64,000 nucleotides of DNA from a bacterium (GCA_017557885.1 JAFYXV010000002.1:131056-195055); one strand, 5' to 3'. Positions 17,601-25,447 are shown, counted from the first letter of the stretch. Notes: generated by a model from the letters alone, not told the origin. Program-made: numbers and translations.

Positions 17601-18495
17601 TGATATTTGTCTTGCCCTCGATGAGTTCCTTGACTTTCTCTTCCATTTCCGGAGTGGTGACGGCCATCCTGGGCTCGCACAGGTCGATGTACCACTTGGA
17701 GATCTCCTCCCAGTTCGGGATGGTGCCGAAATAGTAGCGCTGGCAGGCTACGTAGAAGGGGGCCATGCTGGGTTCCGGGAAGATCTGGGGAACGTTCTTT
17801 ACTTCCCAGCTGTAGTGGATGAGATCGCCGACCTCTTCCTTATTCTCGGTTATGGTGCCTTCTATCTCGAAGCGTTTCGTGATGTAGCTCAGAGGCTTTT
17901 CCTTGGGAGCGTAAACTTCCACGGTCTCCCTCATCAAGGGCGACATGAATTCGCCCACGAAACCGCCGGACCAGGTGTCGCGCATCCTGGCTTTCCTGCA
18001 GATCTCGATGCTCTCCACGCGGTAGATGTCCCCCACTTCCAATCCCGGCAGGTTGATCTTCACGATCTTGGAGGCCGGGTCGTAGATGTTGGAGCTCATC
18101 TGGCTGGTGTCGATCATGGTCTCGGAGGTGTTCACGTCTATCTCTATCTCCATGCCATTGGGCTTCAATATGGACACTCTGGTGAAGTAAGAGGTCCCGT
18201 AGGCCGCGTTGTAGCTGATGGAATAGACCAGGGAGTCCCTTTTGCCCGGCTCGGTCAAAACCTTGGAGATCTCCTCGGAAACGGCGACGTAAGCGCCGTT
18301 CGTCAGATACTGAGCGCCTTCGTGCAGGAACATGATGACCGTGTCCGCGTCGGGATAAATGCTCAAATCGCAGGGTGTCTTGAGAACGTCCTCGTTGGAT
18401 GGCCTGTCATAGTTGAAGATGGGACTCTCGGTCTCCCAAGAGGCGTAGGCTGCCGCTGATGCGAGAAGCAGGATCGTGAACGTAAGGATTCGCAT
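14635..18495 (-). CDS. Giant exported DUF3857-transglutaminase protein, second half catalytically dead
   Basis: 1286 residues, Sec signal peptide 1-18. First half: DUF3857 domain (about 60-250) and transglutaminase-like cysteine-protease fold with an intact triad Cys343 (YGVCRDKAALL), His383 (WFNHAINAV) and Asp399 (IIMDPT). Second half repeats the plan: DUF3857-like about 660-850, then a second transglutaminase fold in which the triad aligns to Ala967, Asp1016 and Asn1031, so it cannot catalyse. DUF3857-transglutaminase proteins are common in Bacteroidota and PVC bacteria; their substrates are unknown. Follows murJ by 28 nt and precedes the metalloprotease by 3 nt. Likely acts in the periplasm or on the surface. 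Confidence 0.85.
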   Translation of the reverse strand: MRILTFTILLLASAAAYASWETESPIFNYDRPSNEDVLKTPCDLSIYPDADTVIMFLHEGAQYLTNGAYVAVSEEISKVLTEPGKRDSLVYSISYNAAYGTSYFTRVSILKPNGMEIEIDVNTSETMIDTSQMSSNIYDPASKIVKINLPGLEVGDIYRVESIEICRKARMRDTWSGGFVGEFMSPLMRETVEVYAPKEKPLSYITKRFEIEGTITENKEEVGDLIHYSWEVKNVPQIFPEPSMAPFYVACQRYYFGTIPNWEEISKWYIDLCEPRMAVTTPEMEEKVKELIEGKTNIKDKAEAIFRWVAKKVRYSGLTTETVAPGYEPHDVKITFENRYGVCRDKAALLCAMHRMAGLEAYPVLILVGPKKDQDSPNPWFNHAINAVVDEKGEYIIMDPTPETEKNFIPPYEADTSYLICRPEGETLMTMPQEPVEDNMATEILKGRFDKEGNLLAELKATYYGVNDTNVRGSYLRAKDEDKKRMVENLLGAIFGASELFDYEITPKDLHDMSEPFSLSARFKATGLLMDNNGSYVMDSLYSMAAYSTVCPIILSRMNTSLDKRRFPMKLVPPCGADCYCELDMSALDLKDFSLPEFPVFDTPEIYYKQTLAITNGIFYSHRRQELRKNEIPAESYQTLKDYKKESQNFAYKRVFAKGDSNPYKDHHVVIISDDYTYEVLDDSTVKTTSKVTKKILDYAGKKANSELHFYYCDQNSTISLTNMYVELEDGTVRKVVDSEINVMDSDWKASAPRYPDIKHVVVTLPGTEIGSTVHYEVETVTKELPLLSGIMYQDPSEPTLYRRFAVIVPEEKRVHSLSNNIIYFLNAKTDVKGFSIYNQEGGKVKYEVELFDQTNIVKKESYLVPFAFRSPMLSYICLGKDEKLSGNVWKGYTDKLKKEVERATTDQKAVEEKVAELIKDKETLRQKVMAIRDFIEINIRGNGPSFESLPLSAISDADTVLKDGYANDFDTAVLYMAMLKNLGVSPNLLLGSGQDILEYTANQLFNIPCRGVFNDALVEISLNGQTIYLNCGSQYDMLETQGPDHAAVLDVSTGSISIRDIPSEFDYNRDTVFDITVNDDLTALISRKSNFGGTAYGSLVRDVCETLPEQLRREELAVADGIARGAQIIEGFKRMTNGYPGFTTIKVKADNYVQRDGETIYLKPFYHFSLGMNKPNRIYTYYSSTRSDNKTVIRITFPKEYTEAVFMPEGNYDFSDSMGYFVCHTEHEEGSSTWTIEYTYSLKPAVLDQEQYHKLHLIDKRLESESFNIIAVKKPDSTKEEQPQE

Positions 18496-18523
18496 ATTCG
18501 CTCCTGAAAATGGAAGTTGTTAT

Positions 18524-20125
18524 TTATTCTTTGTTTTTATTCGCTTTGGGTGAAAAATATGCCTTGAAAAGCTCCCGCCATTCGTCCTGCCTGAGGATCA
18601 GCGCGAAGAGCGAATAGACGAAAAGTCCAATCGTCATCGGGATGACGACCATTAAAAGCTTGGCCGAGAAGGCTTCGCCGGAAGGAAGGTGCGATCTCAG
18701 GAAACTGAGGGCGCAGATTATGGCCAGCGACATCAGGACGCTGTTCAAAAGCGTTTTCAAAAAGCTGAAGCTTACGCCCATGAGGCCGAGAGGCCCGCAC
18801 TTTCTCCTAAGGAAAAACAAAAGCAGGCTGATGTTGATGTAAGTGCTTATGGCGGTGGCCAGCGCCAGGCCGCGCTCCTCCATCAGATGCATCAGAATTA
18901 GGTTCAAGGTCAAATTGAGGACCATCATGGCCAGGCCTATGACAACGGGAGTCTTCGTATCCTTTGCGGCGTAAAAGGCCGGCACCAGGATCTTGACTAT
19001 GGCGAAGCCGGGAAGGCCGAGCGTGTAATAGAAGAGCGCCTTGGCGGTGTAGGAAGTGCTTTCCGCCGTGAATTCGCCGTGCTCCAAAAGCAAGCGGATG
19101 ATGGGCTCGCCCAGGATCATCAGCCCGCACATGGCGGGGATCATCACAAAGCTTGAGTGCCTCAAAGAAAAGCCTAAGGCGTCCTTGAAACGGTCCTTGT
19201 CGCCGCTGGCATGGGCGAAACTCAGGACGGGCAGCGCCGCCACGGCCAAAGCCACGCCGAAGATGCCCAGCGGGAATTCCACCAATCTGTCGGCGTTGTA
19301 AAGGACCGCGGCGCCCCGCTCGTTGACGGAGTTGGCGAGGTAGCGGTCCACCATGATGTTTATCTGCGCCACGCCCGTGCCCAGAACCGCCGGCATCATG
19401 ACCGTCACGATCTTTTTTACGAAGGGATGGTCCGTGGGGATCGAAAAGGAGAAGCGGTATCCCCTTTTCCAAAGTTCCGGGATCTGCAGGGCCAACTGCG
19501 CCAGGCCGCCCAAAAGAACGCCCAGGGCGGCGTAGAAGATATGCGCCTGGGAGCCGTTCTGGCAGAAGAAGGCGCCGATCCAGACCGTCGTGATTATGCA
19601 GATGTTCAAAAAGACCGGGGCCAGAGCCGGCATGCTGAAATGCCCAAGGGTGTTGAGCATCGCGCCGCACAAGGCCGTCAGGCAGATGAATATGCAGTAC
19701 GGCATCATGACGGCGATCAAAAGCGCCGTCAAGCGCCACTTCGGCGAAAAATCAAGGAAAGGCACGGCCGCCAGGGCAACGGCCGCCACCACGATGGTGA
19801 TGGAAGTGAGGATGACCGCCAGCCAGGAAAGCGTCATGGAAGCGCACTTGTAAGCCTCCTCTTTGCCCTTTTCCTGCATGACCTGGGCGAACTGCGGAAC
19901 GAAGACGGAAGCGAGGGCTCCCTCGCCGAAAAGCCTCCTCAAAAGGTTTGGCAGCGTGAAGGCCGTGACGAAAGCGGAGCAGCAGAAGCCGGTGCCGAAA
20001 TAATTCGCCATCAGCATGTCCCTCACGAGGCCGAAAATGCGGCTAAGCGTCGTGAAGAAACTGTTCACGCCGGCCGCCCTGGTCATTTTCCGCTGGCTGT
20101 CGCTTCCTTCCATAATCTTATTCAA
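18524..20125 (-). CDS. murJ: Lipid II flippase MurJ
   Basis: 533-residue MOP-superfamily membrane protein with about 14 hydrophobic helices, moving lipid-linked peptidoglycan precursor across the inner membrane. The conserved MurJ start (TRAAGVNSFFTTLSRIFGLVRDMLMANYFG) and the LPNLLRRLFGEGALASVFVPQF motif with its functionally important arginines (around residues 54-70) are present. Overlaps the SUMT gene by 8 nt. Presence supports a peptidoglycan-making cell, which is of interest within the PVC group. Confidence 0.93.
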   Translation of the reverse strand: MNKIMEGSDSQRKMTRAAGVNSFFTTLSRIFGLVRDMLMANYFGTGFCCSAFVTAFTLPNLLRRLFGEGALASVFVPQFAQVMQEKGKEEAYKCASMTLSWLAVILTSITIVVAAVALAAVPFLDFSPKWRLTALLIAVMMPYCIFICLTALCGAMLNTLGHFSMPALAPVFLNICIITTVWIGAFFCQNGSQAHIFYAALGVLLGGLAQLALQIPELWKRGYRFSFSIPTDHPFVKKIVTVMMPAVLGTGVAQINIMVDRYLANSVNERGAAVLYNADRLVEFPLGIFGVALAVAALPVLSFAHASGDKDRFKDALGFSLRHSSFVMIPAMCGLMILGEPIIRLLLEHGEFTAESTSYTAKALFYYTLGLPGFAIVKILVPAFYAAKDTKTPVVIGLAMMVLNLTLNLILMHLMEERGLALATAISTYINISLLLFFLRRKCGPLGLMGVSFSFLKTLLNSVLMSLAIICALSFLRSHLPSGEAFSAKLLMVVIPMTIGLFVYSLFALILRQDEWRELFKAYFSPKANKNKE

Positions 20126-20870
20126 ACCACTTCAATTCCGATCTCAAACCCACCACGTCGCCCACGATCAAGACCGCCGGCATGGGGATCTCTCTCGCCT
20201 GCTTGTCCTGCTCAGTCATAGCCCGCAACTCTCTTAAAGTGCTGGCGATGGTGCTCTGGTTCTTGCGGGTGCCGGCGCTGACGATGGCCGCCGGCGTCCT
20301 GGGATCGCGCCCATGCTCCAGAAGCTTTTCTATTACCATGGCAAGGGACTCTTCGTTGATGAAGAAGACCAGCGTCTGCATGCCAAGGGCCACCCTGGGC
20401 CAGTCCACGTCGGTGTAGCGCCTGTTCAGGTTAGAGTGGCCGATGGCGAAAGCCAAGGTCGAGGCGTATCCCCTGTAAGTAAGGGGAATGCCGGCATAGA
20501 TGGCCGCCGCCGAAGCGGAGGTTATGCCGGGCACCAGTTCGAACTTGCAGCCGGCCTCCACGGCCTTCCTGGCCACTTCCGCGCCGGTGCCGAAAATGAA
20601 CGGGTCACCCTCCAGGAGCACGGCCACCTTCTTGCCGCTCTTCACGGCCTCTATCACGGCCTTCACGGCCTCGGCGGAAATCGTCTCGCCGTCGCTTTCA
20701 TTTGACAAAGACACAAGCTTGGCCTTCTTCGCGTAAGCCAAAAGCTCCTCGGCCATCGGCTCGTCATGATATACGACGTCGCACTCCTCCAGAAGACGGG
20801 CGGCCTTGATGGTCAGAAGCTCGGGGTCGCCAGGTCCGGCGCCTATGATGTAAAGTTTTCCTTCAGCCAT
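20118..20870 (-). CDS. cobA: Uroporphyrinogen-III C-methyltransferase (SUMT-like)
   Basis: 250-residue TP_methylase. SAM-binding loop GAGPGDPELLT (11-21), second glycine motif LLEGDPFIFGTGAE (about 85-98), third region VPGITSASAAAIYAGIPLTYRG. Methylates uroporphyrinogen III at C2 and C7 on the way to sirohaem or cobalamin. Two departures: the usual YDALV after the first motif is YHDEPM, and the RLKGGDP motif is LLEGDP. So it may be specialised, or act on another tetrapyrrole. No other tetrapyrrole gene is adjacent. It sits between pfkA (15 nt) and murJ (overlap). Confidence 0.8.
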   Translation of the reverse strand: MAEGKLYIIGAGPGDPELLTIKAARLLEECDVVYHDEPMAEELLAYAKKAKLVSLSNESDGETISAEAVKAVIEAVKSGKKVAVLLEGDPFIFGTGAEVARKAVEAGCKFELVPGITSASAAAIYAGIPLTYRGYASTLAFAIGHSNLNRRYTDVDWPRVALGMQTLVFFINEESLAMVIEKLLEHGRDPRTPAAIVSAGTRKNQSTIASTLRELRAMTEQDKQAREIPMPAVLIVGDVVGLRSELKWFE

Positions 20871-20885
20871 AACAAAATTCTCAAT

Positions 20886-21866
20886 TTATGTGCAGAGCAC
20901 GTCGGCCACTTCTAGGAAGTTCTTCTTGAAAGGCTTCTTTTTCCCTATGATCTCTTCGATGGGCGTTATTGCGACCTTGTCATCCCTGACGCCCAGGAAA
21001 ATATTCTTCTTGCCTTCGCAGAGCGCTTCCACGGCGCGATAGCCTAAAACGGAAGCGAGGATCCTGTCGAAGGCGCAGGGTGAGCCGCCTCTCTGAATAT
21101 GCCCCAGGACGCAGACTCTGCCTTCCACGCCGGAAAGCTCCCTGACTTTCTTTTCGATGCTGATGGCGTCGCCGGCCTCGTCGCCCTCCGCCACTATGAC
21201 GATGAAACTCTTGTGCGCCCTGGCAAAAGACTTCTTGATCTTCTCAGCCAAAGCCGGCAGATTCGTCGGTGTCTCAGGGATCAAAACGGAGTCGGCGCCG
21301 GTGGCCACTGCAGCGGCCACCGCCAGCGCGCCAGAATGACGCCCCATGGTCTCCACGAAAAAGAGCCTGTGGTGCGATCTGGCGGTGTCCCTGATTTTGT
21401 CAACGGCCTCGACTATGGTGTTGAGAGCCGTATGGAAACCGATGGTGTAGTCCGTCCCGTACATGTCGTTGTCGATGGTGCAGGGAAGTCCCGCGAAATG
21501 GATACCCTGCTCCTGGCACAGAGCGCTGCCTCCCCTGAAGGAGCCGTCGCCGCCCATGATGATAAGCGCTTCTATTCCGCGCTTCCTGACATTCTCAGCC
21601 GCTTTTGTTCTGCCCTCGACGGTCATGAATTCCATGCTCCTGGCCGTTCCCAGGACCGTTCCGCCTATGGAGGAAAGTCCGGAGGCGTAAGTACCCTCAA
21701 GTTTCACGAAGCGGTCCTCTATGAGGCCCTGGAGGCCGTCCTTGACTCCGTAGATCTCAAGTCCCCTGGCCAGGGCCGTCCTGATGGCCGCCCTGATGCA
21801 GGGATTCATGCCGGGGCAGTCGCCGCCGGAAGTCAGAATAGCGATCTTTTTGACTGCGTTTTCCAT
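20886..21866 (-). CDS. pfkA: 6-phosphofructokinase
   Basis: 326 residues, group-A PFK phosphorylating fructose 6-phosphate in glycolysis. N-terminal TSGGDCPGMN nucleotide loop, GGDGS (105-109) and the catalytic TIDND (Asp132) are present. Gly108 (E. coli Gly104 equivalent) points to ATP rather than pyrophosphate as donor. The second donor-determining site, Gly124 in ATP enzymes and Lys in PPi enzymes, is Cys129 here, which is uncommon. Followed by the SUMT gene after 15 nt and preceded by the YhcH-like gene at 3 nt. Confidence 0.93.
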   Translation of the reverse strand: MENAVKKIAILTSGGDCPGMNPCIRAAIRTALARGLEIYGVKDGLQGLIEDRFVKLEGTYASGLSSIGGTVLGTARSMEFMTVEGRTKAAENVRKRGIEALIIMGGDGSFRGGSALCQEQGIHFAGLPCTIDNDMYGTDYTIGFHTALNTIVEAVDKIRDTARSHHRLFFVETMGRHSGALAVAAAVATGADSVLIPETPTNLPALAEKIKKSFARAHKSFIVIVAEGDEAGDAISIEKKVRELSGVEGRVCVLGHIQRGGSPCAFDRILASVLGYRAVEALCEGKKNIFLGVRDDKVAITPIEEIIGKKKPFKKNFLEVADVLCT

Positions 21867-21869
21867 AGA

Positions 21870-22352
21870 TCACACCCAGTTTTCCATTACGGAATTAACG
21901 GCGATCTTGATGACCGCCTTCTGAATTGGCAGACTCTCGCCCTCAAAGACCCACATCTGGGAAGCGTGGGCCTCGTAAGGCGGAATAACGGCGATATGCC
22001 CGGGATCGAGTATCCCGGACTGGCAGGCCACGGCCCCTGCCTTAAAAAAGCCCAGGTCCTTCGCCTCGTCGTAAGGCGTATCCTCTACAAGTTCAGAGGG
22101 CAGATAGCAGCGCACGAGCTCCATATTCTGCAAAACCGTCTGCACGTCGATGAAGCGATGGTGCACTTCCGGCCTCAGAAGCACCGGATCCTTAGAGGAA
22201 TACTCCTCCTTGTTGACGTACATGACGCCCGGGATGATATCCGTCCTGCCCAAAGGAAGAGTAGGGAGAAGTTCCAGAACTTCCCCCGCCTTTTTCCAGA
22301 CAGACTTATCGCCCGGAAGATCGCCCAATACCGAATAATTGCCGAAATACAT
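21870..22352 (-). CDS. YhcH/YjgK/YiaL (DUF386) family sugar anomerase-like protein
   Basis: 160-residue cupin-like DUF386 protein. Family hallmarks: the VHHRFIDVQTVLQ segment (about 65-77), the PPYEAHASQMW segment with metal-binding Glu and His, and a final strand with AVIKIAV. The best-studied relative, NanQ, is a sialic-acid anomerase; others act next to sugar kinases or lyases. The substrate is not evident here. First gene of the six-gene operon, directly ahead of pfkA, in keeping with sugar catabolism. Confidence 0.85.
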   Translation of the reverse strand: MYFGNYSVLGDLPGDKSVWKKAGEVLELLPTLPLGRTDIIPGVMYVNKEEYSSKDPVLLRPEVHHRFIDVQTVLQNMELVRCYLPSELVEDTPYDEAKDLGFFKAGAVACQSGILDPGHIAVIPPYEAHASQMWVFEGESLPIQKAVIKIAVNSVMENWV

Positions 22353-22384
22353 AATTTTTTCTAATTTTAAGTGAGTAATAGTTT

Positions 22385-22412
22385 ATTATAGCAAAAAAAC
22401 GACCAACCCCAA
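22385..22412 (-). promoter_or_regulatory. Promoter of the YhcH-pfkA-murJ operon
   Basis: TTGGGG (22412-22407), 16-nt spacer, TATAAT (22390-22385), about 35 nt before the first start codon and diverging from the tRNA-Lys promoter. Confidence 0.6.
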
Positions 22413-22423
22413 CACGGCCCCAC

Positions 22424-22452
22424 TTGACTTTCAGGCACGGTTGTAGTACACT
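22424..22452 (+). promoter_or_regulatory. tRNA-Lys promoter
   Basis: TTGACT (22424-22429), 17-nt spacer, TACACT (22447-22452), 23 nt before the mature tRNA 5' end. Confidence 0.7.
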
Positions 22453-22475
22453 TTTCGCTACTTAATTGAAGTAAA

Positions 22476-22551
22476 GCGCCATTAGCTCAGCTGGTAGAGC
22501 AATTGACTCTTAATCAATGGGTCCTAGGTTCGAATCCTAGATGGCGCACCA
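22476..22551 (+). tRNA. tRNA-Lys (CTT anticodon)
   Basis: 76-nt cloverleaf with encoded CCA. Acceptor GCGCCAT/ATGGCGC, D stem GCTC/GAGC, anticodon stem ATTGA/TCAAT around the loop CTCTTAA (anticodon CUU, reads AAG), T stem CCTAG/CTAGG around TTCGAAT. It is a standalone gene with its own promoter and a terminator 8 nt downstream. Confidence 0.97.
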
Positions 22552-22559
22552 ATAATAAA

Positions 22560-22585
22560 AAAAGCCGCGGGTGACCGCGGCTTTT
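22560..22585. terminator. Bidirectional terminator between tRNA-Lys and nucleotidyltransferase gene
   Basis: 11-bp perfect stem AAAAGCCGCGG / CCGCGGCTTTT with GTGA loop and T runs on both strands. It serves the tRNA on plus and the convergent gene on minus. Confidence 0.85.
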
Positions 22586-22607
22586 CCTTTTTTCAGGCGA
22601 AAAACTC

Positions 22608-23513
22608 TTACTTGAAGAGCGGCGTGGGATACTTCCCGGCGTCCACCAGGGCCTGAATGTTTCTTTGAACGATGGGCTTGTCCTCGGGATAAGTGACGCC
22701 GAACCAGTTTCCGCTGGTGGCCAGGCACTTCAGATGCCCCTTGCCGGCGCCGATCAGGTCGTTCACGGAAGTCGGGATGAGGTATTCGCTCTTCATAGCC
22801 GTGCCTTCCTTTTCCAGGAACGTCACGAAGCCTTCTTCCAAAAGCTTGAAGATCCCCGGCGTAAAGCCGAAGAAGTTCATGCTGGTGAGATCCATTAGTC
22901 CCAGTTCGCGCCATTCCTCGGCCTTGTTGCAGCCCTTGGCGTGGTCGCCGTCCTTCTGGATCTTGAACATTTCCTCAATGCGAGTGAGATACCCTTCTTC
23001 ATCCGTGCGGCAGATAGCTCTCGTCACGCCGCCGTATTCGCTTAAAACGTTGCAGAGCTTGTAGCCGGACATGCACCATTCGTTGGTCGCGGGATCGACC
23101 TTGGAAAGATACTCGCCCACGATCTCATAGGATTCCGCGCCGTAGAAGTCGTCGGCGTTCACCATGGCGAACGGCTCTTTGATGACGTTCCTGGCGGAAA
23201 GGATGGCGTGGCTGGTACCCCAGGGTTTCTCGCGGCCTTCGGGAACCGTGAAGCCCGCCGGGATGTCGTTGAGATCCTGGAAAGCGTATTCCACCGGAAG
23301 CATATGGGCATACTTGTTGCCGACTTTGACTCTGAATTCTTCCTCGAAGTCATGCCTGATGACAAAAACGATCTTGCCGAAATTGGCTCTGACGGCGTCG
23401 AAGATGGAATAGTCCATGATGACTTCCCCGGAGGGACCCATGGAGTCGATCTGCTTAAGACCGCCGTAACGGCTGCCCATGCCGGCCGCCAGGATAAGAA
23501 GAGTAGGTTTCAT
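22608..23513 (-). CDS. Sugar-phosphate nucleotidyltransferase-like protein
   Basis: 301-residue NTP-transferase fold. Signature loop LAAGMGSRYGGLKQID (8-23) binds the nucleotide; Asp in VNADDFYG (about 118-125) is the metal ligand. Related to glucose-1-phosphate uridylyl/thymidylyltransferases, but GSRYGGLKQ is a variant of GxGTRxxPxTxxxPK in which the usual threonine and proline are absent, so the exact sugar and nucleotide are not assigned. Likely supplies an activated sugar for cell-surface glycans. Single-gene unit ending at the shared hairpin; divergent from efp. Confidence 0.8.
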   Translation of the reverse strand: MKPTLLILAAGMGSRYGGLKQIDSMGPSGEVIMDYSIFDAVRANFGKIVFVIRHDFEEEFRVKVGNKYAHMLPVEYAFQDLNDIPAGFTVPEGREKPWGTSHAILSARNVIKEPFAMVNADDFYGAESYEIVGEYLSKVDPATNEWCMSGYKLCNVLSEYGGVTRAICRTDEEGYLTRIEEMFKIQKDGDHAKGCNKAEEWRELGLMDLTSMNFFGFTPGIFKLLEEGFVTFLEKEGTAMKSEYLIPTSVNDLIGAGKGHLKCLATSGNWFGVTYPEDKPIVQRNIQALVDAGKYPTPLFK

Positions 23514-23596
23514 TATTTCTCCTTTGAAATTAAAAAATATAACTGACCTTCTTAAATTCTAGTCTTTTCGCCCCTAAGGAGCAAGTGCCGAACATA

Positions 23597-23625
23597 TTGC
23601 GCCTAAAACCCCCTTCTGCTATAAT
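23597..23625 (+). promoter_or_regulatory. efp-epmA promoter
   Basis: TTGCGC (23597-23602), 17-nt spacer, TATAAT (23620-23625), giving a leader of about 28 nt before the efp ATG. Confidence 0.65.
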
Positions 23626-23659
23626 TACGGCATCAATTAACCAAAAAGAAAGAAAACTT

Positions 23660-24226
23660 ATGTACGAAGCCAGCGATCTAAAAAAAGGCATCAAAATCGA
23701 ACTCGAAGGCGAACCCTACATCATCACCGACTTCGAATTCTCTAAGCCCGGCAAAGGCCAGGCCATCTACCGCGTCCGCATGAAAAATTTGCTGACCGGC
23801 TACTCTATCGACAAATCCTATCGTTCCAACGATAAGTTCCAGCCCGCCAACGTCAGCAACCTGAAGCTGCAGTACTCCTACTTTGACGGCACGAACTACG
23901 TCTTCATGGATCCCGAAACTTTCGAGAACTACGCCGTGAACGCCGAATTGATGGAAGACAAGAAGGACTACCTCATGGAGAACATGGAAGTGGACGGCAC
24001 CCTCTACAACGAGATGGTGATCGACGTCACTCTCCCCTCCTTCGTCGAGATGAAAGTCACCCGCTCCGATCCGGGCGTCAAGGGCGACACCGCCACCAAC
24101 GCCACGAAGCCCGCCACCATGGAGACTGGCCTTGAGATCAAGGTCCCCCTCTTCGTCAACGAAGGCGACGTCATCCGTATCGACACCCGTACCGGCGAGT
24201 ATCTCGCCCGCGTCTCCACGAAGTAA
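23660..24226 (+). CDS. efp: Translation elongation factor P
   Basis: 188 residues, three beta-barrels. EF-P enters the ribosomal E site and rescues stalling at consecutive prolines. The tip loop SKPGKGQA carries Lys32, the residue lysylated in the EpmA pathway (Lys34 in E. coli). The start was set at the ATG giving MYEASDLKKG, since the frame extended upstream lacks family similarity and reaches into the promoter. The partner modification gene epmA follows after 2 nt, so EF-P here is predicted to be beta-lysylated or lysylated. Confidence 0.95.
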   Translation: MYEASDLKKGIKIELEGEPYIITDFEFSKPGKGQAIYRVRMKNLLTGYSIDKSYRSNDKFQPANVSNLKLQYSYFDGTNYVFMDPETFENYAVNAELMEDKKDYLMENMEVDGTLYNEMVIDVTLPSFVEMKVTRSDPGVKGDTATNATKPATMETGLEIKVPLFVNEGDVIRIDTRTGEYLARVSTK

Positions 24227-24228
24227 GG

Positions 24229-25110
24229 ATGACCAACAAATTCCAAAATTTAACGCGCCGCGCCGAGATCATTCGGGCGGCGCGTTCTTTTTTCCATCTG
24301 GAAGGCTTTTTGGAAGTCGAGACGCCCATTCTTACCTCCGAGCCTCTCCCCGAAGCCAACATCGAGGCCATAAAGACTGAAAAAGGCTTCCTCATCACGA
24401 GCCCGGAAGTCTATATGAAGCCTCTCCTGGCCCAGGGCTCACCCAACATTTTCCAGATCACCAAGTGCTTCCGCAAGAACGAACACGGCTCCCGCCACCG
24501 GGAGGAGTTCACCATGCTGGAGTGGTACCGCGCCGACTCCGATTACGCGAAACTCAAAGAAGACACGGTAAAACTTATCCGTTTCATCGCGGAAGTCCTG
24601 AACACCCAGGCGATCGAGTGCGGGGATCGCGAAATAGATCTATTCTCAATGTGGGAAGACGTTACGATCGCCGAAGCCTATCAAAAATACGCCGGCCACC
24701 CCGCTCCGGAGGACGACTTCCAGTTCGACGAGGAGATGACAAGACTAGTGGAACCCAACCTCGGCTGGAACAAGCCGACTTTCCTTTCCGACTATCCCGT
24801 CAAATACTGCCCCATGTCCGCCGCCTGCCAAAGCAACCAATCCAATGGCCAGCGCTTTGAGCTTTACATCGCGGGGCTTGAACTCGCCAACGGCTGCACG
24901 GAACTGTCCGACTGGGAAAAGCAGCGCCAAAACATCGAAAACGAGCAGCAAAGAAGGGCGCAAAACGGGATGCAGCCCTATCCCTTCCCAAATAAATTCC
25001 TGGAAGCCATGAAGACCTTCCCGCCCGCCGCCGGAGCCGCCCTCGGCATAGACCGCCTCGTCATGCTCTTCACCGGATCAGACGACATCCAGGACGTCCT
25101 GGCATTCTAA
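24229..25110 (+). CDS. epmA: EF-P lysine ligase EpmA (PoxA/GenX)
   Basis: 293-residue class-II LysRS-like enzyme that attaches (beta-)lysine to EF-P Lys32. Class-II motif 2 is FRKNEHGSRHREEFTMLEWYRA (from about residue 81) and motif 3 is AALGIDRLVML near residue 275; there is no anticodon-binding domain, as expected for EpmA. EpmB, the lysine 2,3-aminomutase, is not in the window. The last codons (IQDVLAF) lie in a 22-bp sequence repeated at 25586-25607, which brackets the orphan antitoxin gene; the palindrome CCAGGACGTCCTGG is at its centre. Confidence 0.95.
   Translation: MTNKFQNLTRRAEIIRAARSFFHLEGFLEVETPILTSEPLPEANIEAIKTEKGFLITSPEVYMKPLLAQGSPNIFQITKCFRKNEHGSRHREEFTMLEWYRADSDYAKLKEDTVKLIRFIAEVLNTQAIECGDREIDLFSMWEDVTIAEAYQKYAGHPAPEDDFQFDEEMTRLVEPNLGWNKPTFLSDYPVKYCPMSAACQSNQSNGQRFELYIAGLELANGCTELSDWEKQRQNIENEQQRRAQNGMQPYPFPNKFLEAMKTFPPAAGAALGIDRLVMLFTGSDDIQDVLAF
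25085..25106. repeat. Left 22-bp direct repeat (epmA 3' end), att-like
   Basis: ACATCCAGGACGTCCTGGCA plus TT, inside the last codons of epmA, identical to 25586-25607. It contains a 14-bp palindrome. The two copies, 501 bp apart, enclose the HigA-like gene. Confidence 0.75.
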
Positions 25111-25117
25111 ACAAACA

Positions 25118-25417
25118 TCACACCACTTCTGTGATCGGCTTTATCTTAGCAATTTCTGCTGAAATTTTACGCCTTGCTACCCTGAGTTCATATTCTTCCT
25201 GATATCTCAGAAAAAAACCCTGGGAAAGGCCGAAATACTTAGTCAATCTGAGATCAGTATCAGCCGTTACTCTTCTTTGATTGTTCACTATCTGATGGAT
25301 CCGGTTAGGAGGAACGAATATCGCCTTTGCCAAAGCGTTCTGCGTCAGGTCCAGCGGTTCCAGGAATTCCTCCTTCAGCATTTCTCCGACAGTCGTAAGT
25401 TTTATGTATCTGCTCAT
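25118..25417 (-). CDS. HigA-family antitoxin / XRE regulator, orphan
   Basis: 99-residue helix-turn-helix protein. The opening TVGEMLKEEFLEPLDLTQNALAKAI and the IVNNQRRVTADTDLRLTKYFGLSQGFFL segment are typical of the HigA/VapI antitoxin family (addiction-module antidote). These normally repress their own operon and neutralise a HigB ribonuclease. No toxin gene fits in the 190 nt upstream or the 7 nt downstream, so this is a solitary copy. Its promoter (25448-25476) has a 12-bp palindrome in the spacer, a likely autoregulatory site. The whole cassette is bounded by 22-bp direct repeats, so it is probably mobile. AT-rich relative to epmA. Confidence 0.82.
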   Translation of the reverse strand: MSRYIKLTTVGEMLKEEFLEPLDLTQNALAKAIFVPPNRIHQIVNNQRRVTADTDLRLTKYFGLSQGFFLRYQEEYELRVARRKISAEIAKIKPITEVV

Positions 25418-25447
25418 TCTTTCATCTCCTCATTTTATTCTTCTAAT

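Noticed and set aside
14641-18459. Very long open frame on the plus strand opposite the DUF3857-transglutaminase gene (similar antisense frames at 38811-40364, 41825-44029 and 58258-59829).
   Set aside because: These are shadows produced by GC-biased codon use of the real minus-strand genes. Their translations are rich in V, D, H and G with no domain, and they lack ribosome sites.
23585-23659. N-terminal extension of EF-P by 25 residues.
   Set aside because: The extension overlaps the promoter and transcription start, and EF-P length and similarity begin at the ATG at 23660.
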